Assembly (NCBI GenBank): GCA_019309115.1
Contig: JAFDGW010000009.1
Location: 1-64,000, forward strand
Source: Deltaproteobacteria bacterium
Lineage (GTDB): Bacteria; Desulfobacterota; Syntrophobacteria; Syntrophobacterales; Thermodesulforhabdaceae
Length of the DNA stretch: 64,000 nucleotides
Direction of reading: 5' to 3'
Every line of letters starts with the position of its first letter. The first letter of the stretch is position 1. Below, in pieces: positions 1-8,618 of the stretch. Below the pieces are notes generated by a model. It saw nothing but the letters and a program-made list of their open reading frames with translations. It ran no database searches and was not told the DNA's origin. The translations under genes were made by a program, and so were the position numbers.

Positions 1-1
1 A

Positions 2-94
2 TCTACCTTCAATGTCCTTGTGGATGCGTTCTCTGCTTATTTCAAAGGACAAAAACCTGATCTTGAATGGTTAACCGAAACTGGCAACATATAA
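2..94 (+). CDS. C-terminal fragment of an unidentified protein (truncated by window edge)
   Basis: An open frame runs from the window edge to a TAA at 92-94 and encodes about 30 residues ending in LEWLTETGNI. Its start lies outside the window. It converges on the polysaccharide export gene, with only 14 bases between the stop codons. The piece is too short to assign a family. It may belong to the neighbouring polysaccharide locus, but it could also be a chance open frame. Confidence 0.4.
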   Translation, partial: STFNVLVDAFSAYFKGQKPDLEWLTETGNI

Positions 95-108
95 CACCCT
101 GTGATCGC

Positions 109-1035
109 TTACAGATCTTCTTCGATTTTCAACTCTTCCATAATCCGTTTTACACTTACAACGCGTATCCTTGGCTCGTACTTTGAGTCCCAATATAGAA
201 TACCTATTTTATTAGCATTCGCGCCGGGTTTTAGCCCTCCGGCCATAGCAAGTGCTTGAAGTAAGGTGATAGGCTTTTCGCTGGAAAGCATACCGGGACG
301 TCTTACTGCGCCAAACACAAATATCCTGCCGCCTCTGACTTCCGAAATGTAAATAGCTGTTTTGATCCCGCTGTTGAGTTTACCGTAGCTCGCATTGACC
401 TGCTCTTCAAATTCACCAATCGTTTTTCCCGCGGCTCTTACTGTACCGACATACGGTAGCCTTACAGAACCATCCGGGCCAATAGGGACCTTCAAAACAG
501 GACCACGCTGCGGATCCCATATAGCTTGTTTAAAGTTCTCCACAACAGAACCGTACTCCAGCACAGAAACTGTTACTACTGGATCACGAAACACTCTTGC
601 ATATTTTTGTTTAACAGCACGCGCAATACCGGCGGGTGTTTTTCCCACTACCTTCATATCCCCCATAATCGGCAGCGTTATGTAACCATCAGGACGCACT
701 ATATACTCCCGGTCCATGTCTGCATGGTAGTGGAACTCTATCTTCAGACGATCACCCACCTTAATACGATATTGCTTATCCTCTGGACCCGGATTTATGA
801 GATACATAATTTTCAGAACATCACCCGGTAACAACTTATAATTCCGCAAGCCTTCAAACATCTGAAGGCTCACCTCACGACGTGCCTTATCCTTCTTCTC
901 AGCCGGGTAATTATCCAGATAAGTTATTTCTCCAGAGACCGTCTTTTCCACCGGCCTTGGCGTCGAACAAGAAACGATCAAAAATAAAATGGTCAATACC
1001 AGTAGCCCGCTCAAAATCTTTCTTGAAGGCACCAT
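109..1035 (-). CDS. Polysaccharide export outer-membrane lipoprotein, Wza/KpsD family
   Basis: A 308-residue protein with a lipoprotein signal peptide (hydrophobic run at residues 8-22, lipobox ending LIVSC), so Cys23 should be lipidated and the mature protein held in the outer membrane. Residues about 60-165 match the Poly_export domain (YKLLPGDVLKI, then a second GDRLKI), followed by SLBB-type repeats around 185-270 (VPIGPDGSVRLPYVGTV; GRIFVFGAVRRPG). Family members form the outer-membrane channel for capsule or exopolysaccharide. It is the last gene of a minus-strand run, 17 bases after the ExeA-like ATPase. No Wzc-type tyrosine kinase or flippase lies in this window. Family call is strong; the exported polymer is unknown. 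Confidence 0.9.
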   Translation of the reverse strand: MVPSRKILSGLLVLTILFLIVSCSTPRPVEKTVSGEITYLDNYPAEKKDKARREVSLQMFEGLRNYKLLPGDVLKIMYLINPGPEDKQYRIKVGDRLKIEFHYHADMDREYIVRPDGYITLPIMGDMKVVGKTPAGIARAVKQKYARVFRDPVVTVSVLEYGSVVENFKQAIWDPQRGPVLKVPIGPDGSVRLPYVGTVRAAGKTIGEFEEQVNASYGKLNSGIKTAIYISEVRGGRIFVFGAVRRPGMLSSEKPITLLQALAMAGGLKPGANANKIGILYWDSKYEPRIRVVSVKRIMEELKIEEDL

Positions 1036-1052
1036 TCGAAAGCCCCAATTCT

Positions 1053-2594
1053 TTAGAAAGGCAAATACTTACGAGGAAGCATGGAAAGAACTCGATTTGC
1101 CTCGTTAATGGATTGGAAAGGACCTACATATACACGATAAAATATTCGACCGTTTCTTTCAATACCGTATAACTTTGCCGGAAACTTTTGGTCCGCTAAT
1201 CTTCTACACCGCAACACGGCTGTCTCCCTCGACATAAAGGTACAGCAATGCATAAAAAACTGCTCATCGGGGCCCCTCAGAATAACGGTATCTTCGGCGA
1301 TCTTGGGCAACAGTAATTTCTTGTTGACCAAAAGTACGTCAGGATTTTCAATTTGAGGATTTGCAGTAAGGATAATATCCAACAAGGTATTGTTGGTTTT
1401 GCCATAAACCTTCTTGATAATTCCGTACAGTGAATCCCCAGGCTTAATAATCCAAGTGGTTTTCAAATCTTTCACAAGATTAGCCCTATTGTAATCGGGA
1501 AACCTTACAATTGGTGTCGCTGTGGCAAAATTTTCTAGACCAATATCAGCCAATGAAAATTCCCCGGATAATAAGAAGCCCTTCTGCAAATCGGGATTTC
1601 CAAGGAACTCATCTGAATCCATCAAAAAAAATCCGCCATTAGAGGCAACAGATGGCTTTTTCATCACTGAAAACTTCTTTAAAGCAACCGGTAATAAGGA
1701 ATAGTTCTTGGCTATAAAAACCAGAGCTAGAACCACTACTATACTACCTGCAACATGTAATAGCCTAAAAGATTTGCCGAGGTTTAACAGTCCCGGTTCA
1801 CTCTGACGAATCGCTTCTTTGATCAAGCGTGGAGATATTTTCCTAGTATTTTTTACATAACCCGCAAGTAAGCCATTATCACATAGAGCATTTATGAGCC
1901 TCGGGATACCACCGCTCCGTTTATGAATGTATTTCAACGCCCTGCCTGTAAAAGGCATCTCATAAGAACCTGCCAGAAGAATTCGATGTCTTATGTAATT
2001 CGAAGTTTCGTTAAAACTAAAAGGTCGTAAAATCTTTTGTATCGCTATGCGTTGCCTCAATTGACGCAGCTCGGGCTTTTCCAATTTCTTAAGGAGTTCC
2101 TCCTGACCTACCAGAACAATATTGATAAGCTTCCCCTCACTTTTCTGGATATTCGAAAGAAGCCTTATGTATTCCAGAGACTTCTCTGATAGATGCTGGC
2201 TCTCATCTATAATGAGGACCACTTTTTTGCCCGATGTGTAAAGCTCAAGTAATTTATTCCGGACATCTACCGCCAATTCTGAAACCGTCCAGTAAGCTTC
2301 AACGTCGAGACCTAACTCTTTACCCAGAAGCCTCAAGAGTTCCTGCAGTGATTCAAAAGGGTAGTCAATATAAATTCCTATTATCCGGGACGGAATTTCT
2401 GTGAGGTAATGATAAACAAGCGTTGTCTTTCCGGTGCCCACTTCCCCAGCAATGACTATCAGCCCCTTATCATTGTCAACTCCGTACCATATAGCAGCCA
2501 GTGCTTCTTTATGATCACGGGCTTCGTAGAAAAAACTGGGATCAGGCGTATTTTCAAAAGGTTTCTTTCGAAAACCATAAAAATCAAGATACAT
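1053..2594 (-). CDS. ExeA-like AAA ATPase with C-terminal LysM and SPOR domains
   Basis: A 513-residue protein. The N-terminus (YLDFYGFRKKPFENTPDP) is typical of the ExeA/GspA family, including the ATPases linked to exopolysaccharide and PEP-CTERM/exosortase loci. Walker A is GEVGTGKTT at residues 50-58 and Walker B is VLIIDE at 126-131. One membrane segment follows at about 278-297, so the ATPase is cytoplasmic and the rest probably periplasmic. The periplasmic part holds a LysM-like segment (about 382-430, KPGDSLYGIIKKVYG) and a SPOR-like segment (about 437-510), both peptidoglycan-contact modules. Inference: it couples ATP hydrolysis to placement of the polysaccharide export machinery in the wall. 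It lies between the glycosylphosphotransferase and the export lipoprotein. Confidence 0.85.
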   Translation of the reverse strand: MYLDFYGFRKKPFENTPDPSFFYEARDHKEALAAIWYGVDNDKGLIVIAGEVGTGKTTLVYHYLTEIPSRIIGIYIDYPFESLQELLRLLGKELGLDVEAYWTVSELAVDVRNKLLELYTSGKKVVLIIDESQHLSEKSLEYIRLLSNIQKSEGKLINIVLVGQEELLKKLEKPELRQLRQRIAIQKILRPFSFNETSNYIRHRILLAGSYEMPFTGRALKYIHKRSGGIPRLINALCDNGLLAGYVKNTRKISPRLIKEAIRQSEPGLLNLGKSFRLLHVAGSIVVVLALVFIAKNYSLLPVALKKFSVMKKPSVASNGGFFLMDSDEFLGNPDLQKGFLLSGEFSLADIGLENFATATPIVRFPDYNRANLVKDLKTTWIIKPGDSLYGIIKKVYGKTNNTLLDIILTANPQIENPDVLLVNKKLLLPKIAEDTVILRGPDEQFFMHCCTFMSRETAVLRCRRLADQKFPAKLYGIERNGRIFYRVYVGPFQSINEANRVLSMLPRKYLPF

Positions 2595-2619
2595 AATTCA
2601 ACATCCTCAACAGGATAGC

Positions 2620-4086
2620 TTATACTGCCCCATGTCCAGTAAAAACTGCCCTGATAGTTTTAAATAGAATGCTCAGATCCATTTTAAGAGACCAGTTATC
2701 AATGTAATCCAGATCCATTTGCATCCACTCGTTAAAAGGCACGTTACTACGGCCACTTACTTGCCACAGGCCGGTTATTCCAGGGCGTACTGCCATGCGC
2801 CGAAAATGTTTGTAGTCCTTGAAGCGCTCGTGATCACGAACAGGCAGCGGTCTGGGCCCGACCAGACTCATATCGCCTTTAAGTACATTAAAAAGCTGAG
2901 GCAATTCATCTATAGAAAAGCAGCGCAGAATACGCCCAACAGGTGTAATCCTGGGATCGTGCCTCATCTTAAAGGCAGCCCCGCCTGTTTCACTTTGAGC
3001 TTCAAGCTCGGCTACTCTTTGCTCCGCATCTTCATACATAGTTCGGAACTTATAAACAGTAAAAGGTCTCTTGCGATATCCCAGCCTGACTTGTTTGAAA
3101 AATACTGGTCCTGGGGAAGATAACTTCACAAATAAGGCTGTCGCTAGCATAAGAGGTGACGTGAATATAATGGCAAGAGAAGCAATAGTAATGTCCATCA
3201 AACGCTTAATCATCCGATGGGGCATGGAATAAAGCAGGGGCGACCCTGTAGCTAACTCATAGGTCCCATCTCTTGTAAGACTATCTTGGCGTACAAAACC
3301 TTTCAAACCTTCCAGATCAAAAATAGGCCTGACAACTACGGCTACTCCCTGCTCAAGGCAAGCCTGTATAACGAATATAACATCATCGTAGCAACTCCTG
3401 ATAGGAAGCAATATGTACACACGGTCTATAGCTTCTTCTTTTAAGATTTCTTTTACTTCTCTGATTCCTTTGAAAAACTTCCCGGGTGGACTCTTATGAG
3501 TCCCATTCCCAATCCAGGTGCTATCAAGTATCTTTATCCTATCCGCCAACTTCGGAAATCTATTCTCCATTGCTTTAACAAAGGCCATAGTTTGTTTGCC
3601 CGATCCAACTATGAGCACCAATTCCGGCATCACTTCAAAGAACAAACTTCTGAACCGTGAAGTTAATTTCGTTATCCCAAACAAAACGAAAGGCAGTAAT
3701 GAAACCAGAATAACTGTAAACACTAATCCGTAAATCCATCTGCCGCTAAACAGGCTCCAAATGATGCCTATCGGTACGCCATATGTCAGCCCCTCAACAA
3801 CGTACGATCTCCATGATGCCAGTTGCTCATGGATTGCAATCTCGCGAACTGTTTTACTTAAAAGCTGTCGCTTATGGGCAACGTACAATTCCTCGGTGAA
3901 AATGACAACGAAAATGATGAAGTCAATCAAATGAATACCAACTACGCCAGTTTCTCGGAAGCCTACAATCCAATCAAATCCTATATTGCACAAAATATAC
4001 GAACCATATACCGCAACTATCCGTAAAAGGCTGAACAAATTAAATCTAGGCCCACTAACGTATTCAAAATCAAACATGCTATTCAA
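2620..4086 (-). CDS. Exopolysaccharide polyprenyl glycosylphosphotransferase (WbaP/CpsE-type)
   Basis: A 488-residue membrane enzyme that should transfer a sugar 1-phosphate from a UDP-sugar to undecaprenyl phosphate, the first step of repeat-unit assembly. The N-terminal third holds about four or five hydrophobic segments, followed by a Rossmann-like cytoplasmic part (LVLIVGSGKQ, about 157-166). The C-terminal catalytic block, about residues 290-488, carries the family motifs SPGPVFFKQVRLG, VYKFRTM, SIDELPQLFNVLKGDMS and LVGPRPLP; the Asp-Glu of DELPQ is the expected catalytic dyad. The start overlaps the stop of the upstream 598-aa gene by 8 bases, suggesting translational coupling. The sugar cannot be told from the sequence. 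Confidence 0.93.
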   Translation of the reverse strand: MNSMFDFEYVSGPRFNLFSLLRIVAVYGSYILCNIGFDWIVGFRETGVVGIHLIDFIIFVVIFTEELYVAHKRQLLSKTVREIAIHEQLASWRSYVVEGLTYGVPIGIIWSLFSGRWIYGLVFTVILVSLLPFVLFGITKLTSRFRSLFFEVMPELVLIVGSGKQTMAFVKAMENRFPKLADRIKILDSTWIGNGTHKSPPGKFFKGIREVKEILKEEAIDRVYILLPIRSCYDDVIFVIQACLEQGVAVVVRPIFDLEGLKGFVRQDSLTRDGTYELATGSPLLYSMPHRMIKRLMDITIASLAIIFTSPLMLATALFVKLSSPGPVFFKQVRLGYRKRPFTVYKFRTMYEDAEQRVAELEAQSETGGAAFKMRHDPRITPVGRILRCFSIDELPQLFNVLKGDMSLVGPRPLPVRDHERFKDYKHFRRMAVRPGITGLWQVSGRSNVPFNEWMQMDLDYIDNWSLKMDLSILFKTIRAVFTGHGAV

Positions 4087-5875
4087 GATGCGCCCATTTA
4101 AGGTAAAAGTTTCTAAGTTTCATACTCTTGTAGAGTTTTGAGATATCGGTTTTCGACACCTTCTTTTTAACCAACTCCCGCAAAAATTGCCCAAATAGAA
4201 GTGCTTTGCCATTTAAAACTACCCAGGGAACATAAGATTCGAAAGAGGTTTGAATAGCAGGAAAACAGAAAACTTGAGTGCCCGTATAGATGAAAACAAC
4301 TCCGTCCCGCCATGACGGAGCGTATTCTTCAAAGAAACCGAAATCTCTAGCTTGCAACAAATGATAGAAGTTTGGAGCGCTCTTTTCTACAGGACGCAGA
4401 ACGAATACACAATAATCCTTCAACATGTTGATAACGTCTTCAACCTCCGGATTTCGGCTCCTAAGTACCCCTTTTTCAAAAATACCAAGCCCACCAACAG
4501 GTAGCTTATGTGCTCTCAACTTCTCTATAGCCAAATAAAGACTCGGATTATTGGTTCTTGTGGTATCATCCCATAACATAATAACTATTTTATTGCCATG
4601 TAATGTACATAGATTGCGTAAAGCTTCGGTTAAGTACTCGATATCGCGTGTTCTGGCCGTGGACGCAAAAAATTTATCTATCCTGGGTATTACGACGGAT
4701 CTAACAACCCCATCACGTAAAAGCTCATAACCCTGTTCAATCAGTGCCGAAAGAAACGTCCAGCCCTTTGCCCAGTTCCTTTTTTCCCATAGGCACCAGC
4801 TCGAAAGCTGGTTGCGGGTTATATTTTGCCAATGAGCTGCTTCCAGTGGAAAGTAATAACCATCATCCAAATCAGCGTTTTCTTCAAAATCTGACACAAG
4901 GTGATTTTTAAAGTCGTACCTTCGCTTCAGAAACTGGAATTTCTGGGCGAACATCCTTTGGAAGTAAATATGCCAGATGCGAGTTAATCGTTCCATCAAG
5001 TCTTCAGATTTCAGCAGATCTCGCCACCTGACAACTAGAAGGGAATTTTCCTGAAAAAGATCCCAGGGCCAGTCCAAAAAACAATCCAAAAAGGCCCATC
5101 CCCCTGCCGCACCGAGGGTTGCATTATGCCAACTAAGCACCACCCGCCCGGTTTGCTCACTTACCTGATCACAGAAATCCCGAATCCAGCGCAGTTCAGT
5201 CACGAAACAATCAAGCAGGCGCGCCAGCCAAGTGACAGTCTGATGTCTGAAACCATTCCAATATTCTATCTTGAGGACACGTTTTATTCCCGCCCCGTCG
5301 TTTAGTCTTTGCATGCTTTTGATGATGCTGGTGGTTACAACTCTCCAGCGACATAAGTTCGCATTACACGGCATATACCTTTCCGATCGAAGGTCCAACC
5401 ATAGAGGGAGCAAATCTAGGGAGGTGTTCCACTCAGGACGTGACTTCGAATCTAGCACTCTAAGGACAAAAGACCTGAATCTGCGCCGAAAATCCTTAGA
5501 TGTGGCCATTCTCGACCTCAACAAAGCCAACGATATCCACTTGAGTTCTCCCTTACGAATAGGAAAGCCTCTGCTTAAAAACGCATAAAAATTCTTCACC
5601 CGCCCCCGACATGCCTTTTTCACGAATCTATGCAACATTTCCTTATCGTATGGCCATCGTTCACAGGTCTTCCATGAATCCAACAACCACTCTGTCAAAG
5701 GCTCAGGGAAGGAATAAACGTTTGGATTAAGCAAAAGGCTTTTAATCAGTCGAGCTACTTCAGCGGGAGAAGCTTGGAGAAGCAATTCATCAAGCCGGGT
5801 GTTAGCACCACGACGAGCCTGCGGGTTAGAACACGAAATTAACCTAAAGAACTGGACTGCACTTTCTTCCTTCAC
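4079..5875 (-). CDS. Unassigned 598-aa protein of the exopolysaccharide locus
   Basis: I do not recognise this protein. It starts at a GTG and overlaps the next gene by 8 bases, so it is most likely the first gene of the polysaccharide operon. It has no signal peptide or clear membrane segment and is rich in Trp, Arg and Leu. The first 180 residues look helical (LLLQASPAEVARLIKSLLL and similar). The C-terminal 150 residues alternate short beta-like strands with loops (NKIVIMLWDD; DGVVFIYTGTQVFCF; YVPWVVLNGKALLFGQF). No nucleotide-binding or glycosyltransferase signature was seen. Context suggests a role in synthesis or control of the polymer, but that is guilt by association. The length and coupled overlap make a spurious ORF unlikely. 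Confidence 0.75.
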   Translation of the reverse strand: MKEESAVQFFRLISCSNPQARRGANTRLDELLLQASPAEVARLIKSLLLNPNVYSFPEPLTEWLLDSWKTCERWPYDKEMLHRFVKKACRGRVKNFYAFLSRGFPIRKGELKWISLALLRSRMATSKDFRRRFRSFVLRVLDSKSRPEWNTSLDLLPLWLDLRSERYMPCNANLCRWRVVTTSIIKSMQRLNDGAGIKRVLKIEYWNGFRHQTVTWLARLLDCFVTELRWIRDFCDQVSEQTGRVVLSWHNATLGAAGGWAFLDCFLDWPWDLFQENSLLVVRWRDLLKSEDLMERLTRIWHIYFQRMFAQKFQFLKRRYDFKNHLVSDFEENADLDDGYYFPLEAAHWQNITRNQLSSWCLWEKRNWAKGWTFLSALIEQGYELLRDGVVRSVVIPRIDKFFASTARTRDIEYLTEALRNLCTLHGNKIVIMLWDDTTRTNNPSLYLAIEKLRAHKLPVGGLGIFEKGVLRSRNPEVEDVINMLKDYCVFVLRPVEKSAPNFYHLLQARDFGFFEEYAPSWRDGVVFIYTGTQVFCFPAIQTSFESYVPWVVLNGKALLFGQFLRELVKKKVSKTDISKLYKSMKLRNFYLKWAHLE

Positions 5876-5994
5876 AGCAAGTTACCAGAACGTAGCAAAT
5901 GTGTTTTACATTTACATTCCCTTCTAGACAATATAACAATATCAAACACAAAAGTTGGCACGGGAACTAACCTGTTGCAAAGGTAAATTCGGTC

Positions 5995-6219
5995 ATGATT
6001 GGCACCTCCTTGAGGGATTTCCTAGGAAAACAAATTTTTTTGCCTCGGCACTTATATACCATCTTTCCATGGTTTTGCCTGGTATGCTCCATATTATTTG
6101 CTTTTACGTGCCAGGCCTTCTGGCAATTACTTTTGGACATTGTTCTTTGCGCCTACAGTATTGTTATTATTGTACTCAGAGTAAGTCACATACCAGCAAA
6201 CAAAAAGGAGCGGCAATAG
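5995..6219 (+). CDS. Possible small two-helix membrane protein upstream of the amidase
   Basis: A 74-codon frame encodes two hydrophobic stretches, about residues 22-40 and 42-62, with a basic tail (NKKERQ). Its stop lies 4 bases before the GTG start of the downstream amidase, and the AAGGAG serving that start is inside its last codons, which is the usual layout for a translationally coupled pair. Against it: the ribosome binding site before its own ATG is weak and no homologue is recalled. The ATG at 5995 is the only obvious start. Function unknown. Confidence 0.4.
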   Translation: MIGTSLRDFLGKQIFLPRHLYTIFPWFCLVCSILFAFTCQAFWQLLLDIVLCAYSIVIIVLRVSHIPANKKERQ

Positions 6220-6223
6220 AACC

Positions 6224-7054
6224 GTGCAGGAAAAACTTATTGTGGGTCTTGCCCAGATTAAAGGTTCCAATTCAGTCGCGCAAAACTTGGAGAAAGTTGA
6301 CAAGTTCACACGCCTAGCCTCAGAAGAAGGCATCCAGTTTCTTGTTTTTCCCGAGATGTTGATGGCGCTTCCATCTTCTGCACACCCACCGGGGTATATC
6401 GCCCGACAGCATGGCAAAATCTTTGAAGAATCAGCAGCGGAAATAGCCGCAAAACACAAAATTTACCTGGCCATAACATGTTGGGAAGAATCTGATGAAC
6501 CAGATAAAGCTTACAACAAAGCCATTGTCTTTGATTCTGATGGGTCAATCGTTGCTACTTATCGAAAAGCGCATCTTTTTGATGCCCTTGACATCCAGGA
6601 ATCGAAGTTCACAAAGCCTGGTAATCAACTATCTGAACCATTTCCGTTGCATGGCTTTTCCGTGGGTATAACTATTTGCTACGATCTCCGGTTTCCCGAA
6701 CTATACCGCCATCTGGCCACAAAAGGGACAGACTTAATCCTGGTATTAGCTGCATGGTATCAGGGTACGGCTAAAGAAGACCACTGGCTAACCCTTCTGA
6801 AAGCGAGAGCCATTGAAAATACCTGTTATGTGGCTGGTTGTAACATGGTTGGAAAAACCTTCTGCGGTCGAAGTGCTATTTTTGATCCTTTTGGCATCTG
6901 TCTGGGAGATGCAGGCGAAGAGGAAAAACTTATCAACGCCGAGATTACCCTGAACCGGCTCAAGCAGGTACGTAGCAAACTCCCCGCTCTTAACCACCGC
7001 CGTCCTGAACTATTTTCCAATGTGCACTCCCCAAAGAAGGGGAGCACACCCTAA
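6224..7054 (+). CDS. Carbon-nitrogen hydrolase of the nitrilase superfamily (omega-amidase/Nit-like)
   Basis: A 276-residue cytosolic amidase. The catalytic triad is visible: Glu in FPEML (about residue 44), Lys in YRKAHLFD (about 115) and Cys in ICYDLRFPELYR (about 150). The motif after the Cys and the length fit the Nit1/Nit2 branch, whose members hydrolyse alpha-keto acid omega-amides or deaminated glutathione; the exact substrate cannot be read from sequence. Translation starts at a GTG preceded by AAGGAG at about 6206-6211. A small membrane ORF lies just upstream. The gene converges on the DsbC-like gene 18 bases downstream. Confidence 0.9.
   Translation: MQEKLIVGLAQIKGSNSVAQNLEKVDKFTRLASEEGIQFLVFPEMLMALPSSAHPPGYIARQHGKIFEESAAEIAAKHKIYLAITCWEESDEPDKAYNKAIVFDSDGSIVATYRKAHLFDALDIQESKFTKPGNQLSEPFPLHGFSVGITICYDLRFPELYRHLATKGTDLILVLAAWYQGTAKEDHWLTLLKARAIENTCYVAGCNMVGKTFCGRSAIFDPFGICLGDAGEEEKLINAEITLNRLKQVRSKLPALNHRRPELFSNVHSPKKGSTP
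7021..7048. terminator. Hairpin between convergent amidase and DsbC-like genes
   Basis: CTCCCC at 7027-7032 pairs with GGGGAG at 7039-7044, and the flanking TGTG and CACA can extend the stem past a two-base bulge. It overlaps the last codons of the amidase and sits between two convergent stops. There is no clean T-run on either side, so efficiency as an intrinsic terminator is uncertain. Confidence 0.35.
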
Positions 7055-7072
7055 AAAATCGACTTTGAGGGT

Positions 7073-7849
7073 TTACTTCTTTTTGCCGTTTTCCATTACC
7101 TGCTTCAAAAGCTCATCTTCACTTCCTATTAGCCCCACGTGAACTTTACCGTTCATAAAAATGTAAGACGGCGTGCCTCTGACCCCTTTGGCTCGAAGTA
7201 GCGCAATCGTTTCCTCCACCTTCTTCTTCCCTTTTTCACATTGGTTTTCAGATTGATATCGGCTTTCCAAGCCCTTTATTCCTTTTTTGTCACAGATTAT
7301 AGAAATCGCCTGCTCCTTCGCTCCCCGATGAAAGGAAAGCGGGTAAAAAAGCACATGTGCCTTAAGCTTCCCCTCCTTGGCAAGCCTTTCTATTATGGGT
7401 AGGCCCTTCTTACAGTAAGGGCACTGCGGATCAGTTACATAGAAGAATTCTGGTCCCTTCTTCCCGAGAGTGAAAGCAACTAGGTCTTTTAGCTTTTTTA
7501 TATCGTCAGAAGTTAGCTTATTCAGGGCCTGCAGTTTCTCCCTAGTTAAATTTTTCCCGCTTGCGACTTCTATCAAGTTTCCAGCTAGAAAATATCGGCC
7601 AGTTTTATCTACATAAAGAATATTACATCTTCCCTGAACCAACACATGAGCTTCACATATACCCGGAATTGGAGAAACAACCACCTCATTAACCTGGAAA
7701 TCCCGGTTAAAAACCTTCTTTATTCCATCGTGCACTGCAGTAACAGACGGGCATGGTTGTTCCTCAGCCATCGCGCCACAGGCGGTAAATGTCATAACCA
7801 GAACAAGCAAAAGAACCGCTGGGCTTTTCTGTAATTCTCCTTTTCTCAT
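7073..7849 (-). CDS. DsbC/DsbG-like periplasmic thiol:disulfide protein
   Basis: A 258-residue protein with an N-terminal signal peptide (hydrophobic residues 10-24, cleavage probably near AMA-EE). Residues about 33-125 resemble the DsbC dimerisation region and 130-258 a thioredoxin fold. The redox motif is CPYC at residues 143-146 and the cis-proline loop is GTPSYIFMNG. The family isomerises or transfers disulfides in the periplasm. Several extra cysteines (residues 24, 33, 65, 75 and later) could form structural disulfides; Cys24 sits in a weak lipobox-like context, so lipidation is possible but less likely. It is a single gene between convergent and co-directional neighbours. Confidence 0.88.
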   Translation of the reverse strand: MRKGELQKSPAVLLLVLVMTFTACGAMAEEQPCPSVTAVHDGIKKVFNRDFQVNEVVVSPIPGICEAHVLVQGRCNILYVDKTGRYFLAGNLIEVASGKNLTREKLQALNKLTSDDIKKLKDLVAFTLGKKGPEFFYVTDPQCPYCKKGLPIIERLAKEGKLKAHVLFYPLSFHRGAKEQAISIICDKKGIKGLESRYQSENQCEKGKKKVEETIALLRAKGVRGTPSYIFMNGKVHVGLIGSEDELLKQVMENGKKK

Positions 7850-7913
7850 GCAAACCTCCCCATTTTGTTTTTGTTTAAATACAAAACCCTTAAACCATCA
7901 TCTTTCACACCTT

Positions 7914-8618
7914 TTACAACTTTACAGACCCTCCATTTCTCTTCACTTCCTCAGCTACCATCTGCTGGAACAACTCTAGCACGATGTAAAAATTCTGTTT
8001 CACACTGCCCCGCCCTTGTATAGCTGGACCGTGTCCGGGGGCAAGCACTTCTGCATCGATCTGAACAAGCTTTTCTATGCTCTGAAATAGCTCAAGAGGA
8101 TCTCCCCCTGGAAGGTCAAAGCGTCCAAAGCTCTGGAAGAATATCACGTCTCCAGAAAAAAGCACTTTCCCTTCTTCCCAAAAGAAACATACCGATCCCG
8201 GGCAATGTCCCGGAGTACCTATAACACGTAGAGTATGTTCCCCCACTTTGAGTTTGCCTTCCCTTAGCAGGAAATCAAAGTTTATCACAGGCAAAGTACG
8301 CCGAGTCGTATCCTCCCAGAACTTTTCATATCGTTCCATAAATTCCACGGCATCCAGATGTGCAGCAATTAAGCAATCCTTGTCGTTCCATGCCGCAGCT
8401 CCTTCTATATGATCTGGATGAGGGTGAGTCGCCAACACCAAGTCTATGTCATCAAAGAAAAGCCCATCTCGCCGCATTTTCCTCTCGAGCTGAGGTAACA
8501 AGTGGTAGTGACCCGGATCGATCAATATGTTTTTGTCACCGGAAATTACATAGGTATTACAATTATTTTCCGTCATGCTTTCCCACGGGAAAACCAGCAA
8601 ATTCGGCAAAACCCTCAT
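7914..8618 (-). CDS. Metallo-beta-lactamase-fold hydrolase (glyoxalase II-like)
   Basis: A 234-residue protein with the di-metal signature THPHPDHIEG (His65, His67, Asp69, His70), then GTPGHCPGSV with the next metal His, LFSGDVIF with the bridging Asp, and the terminal LAPGHGP His. This is the full ligand set of the MBL superfamily, in the general hydrolase or glyoxalase II-like subgroup. The substrate is unknown. Its ATG overlaps the stop of the upstream PD-(D/E)XK-like gene (ATGA, 8615-8618) and has a good GGAGG site, so the two are translated together. Confidence 0.9.
   Translation of the reverse strand: MRVLPNLLVFPWESMTENNCNTYVISGDKNILIDPGHYHLLPQLERKMRRDGLFFDDIDLVLATHPHPDHIEGAAAWNDKDCLIAAHLDAVEFMERYEKFWEDTTRRTLPVINFDFLLREGKLKVGEHTLRVIGTPGHCPGSVCFFWEEGKVLFSGDVIFFQSFGRFDLPGGDPLELFQSIEKLVQIDAEVLAPGHGPAIQGRGSVKQNFYIVLELFQQMVAEEVKRNGGSVKL

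Noticed and set aside
98-111. The 14-mer CCTGTGATCGCTTA occurs here and again at 29261-29274, with a shorter match near 42042.
   Set aside because: In 64 kb several exact 14-mer repeats are expected by chance, and the flanks do not match, so I do not call a repeat family.
4079-4500. The C-terminus of the 598-aa protein gave a faint impression of an Argonaute PIWI-like end.
   Set aside because: No catalytic Asp/Glu pattern, no MID features and no matching length; the impression rests on a few residues.
5955-5985. TTGGCAC followed by TTGCAA looked like a sigma-54 promoter before the small membrane ORF.
   Set aside because: The GG-to-GC distance is about 20 bases instead of the required 12.
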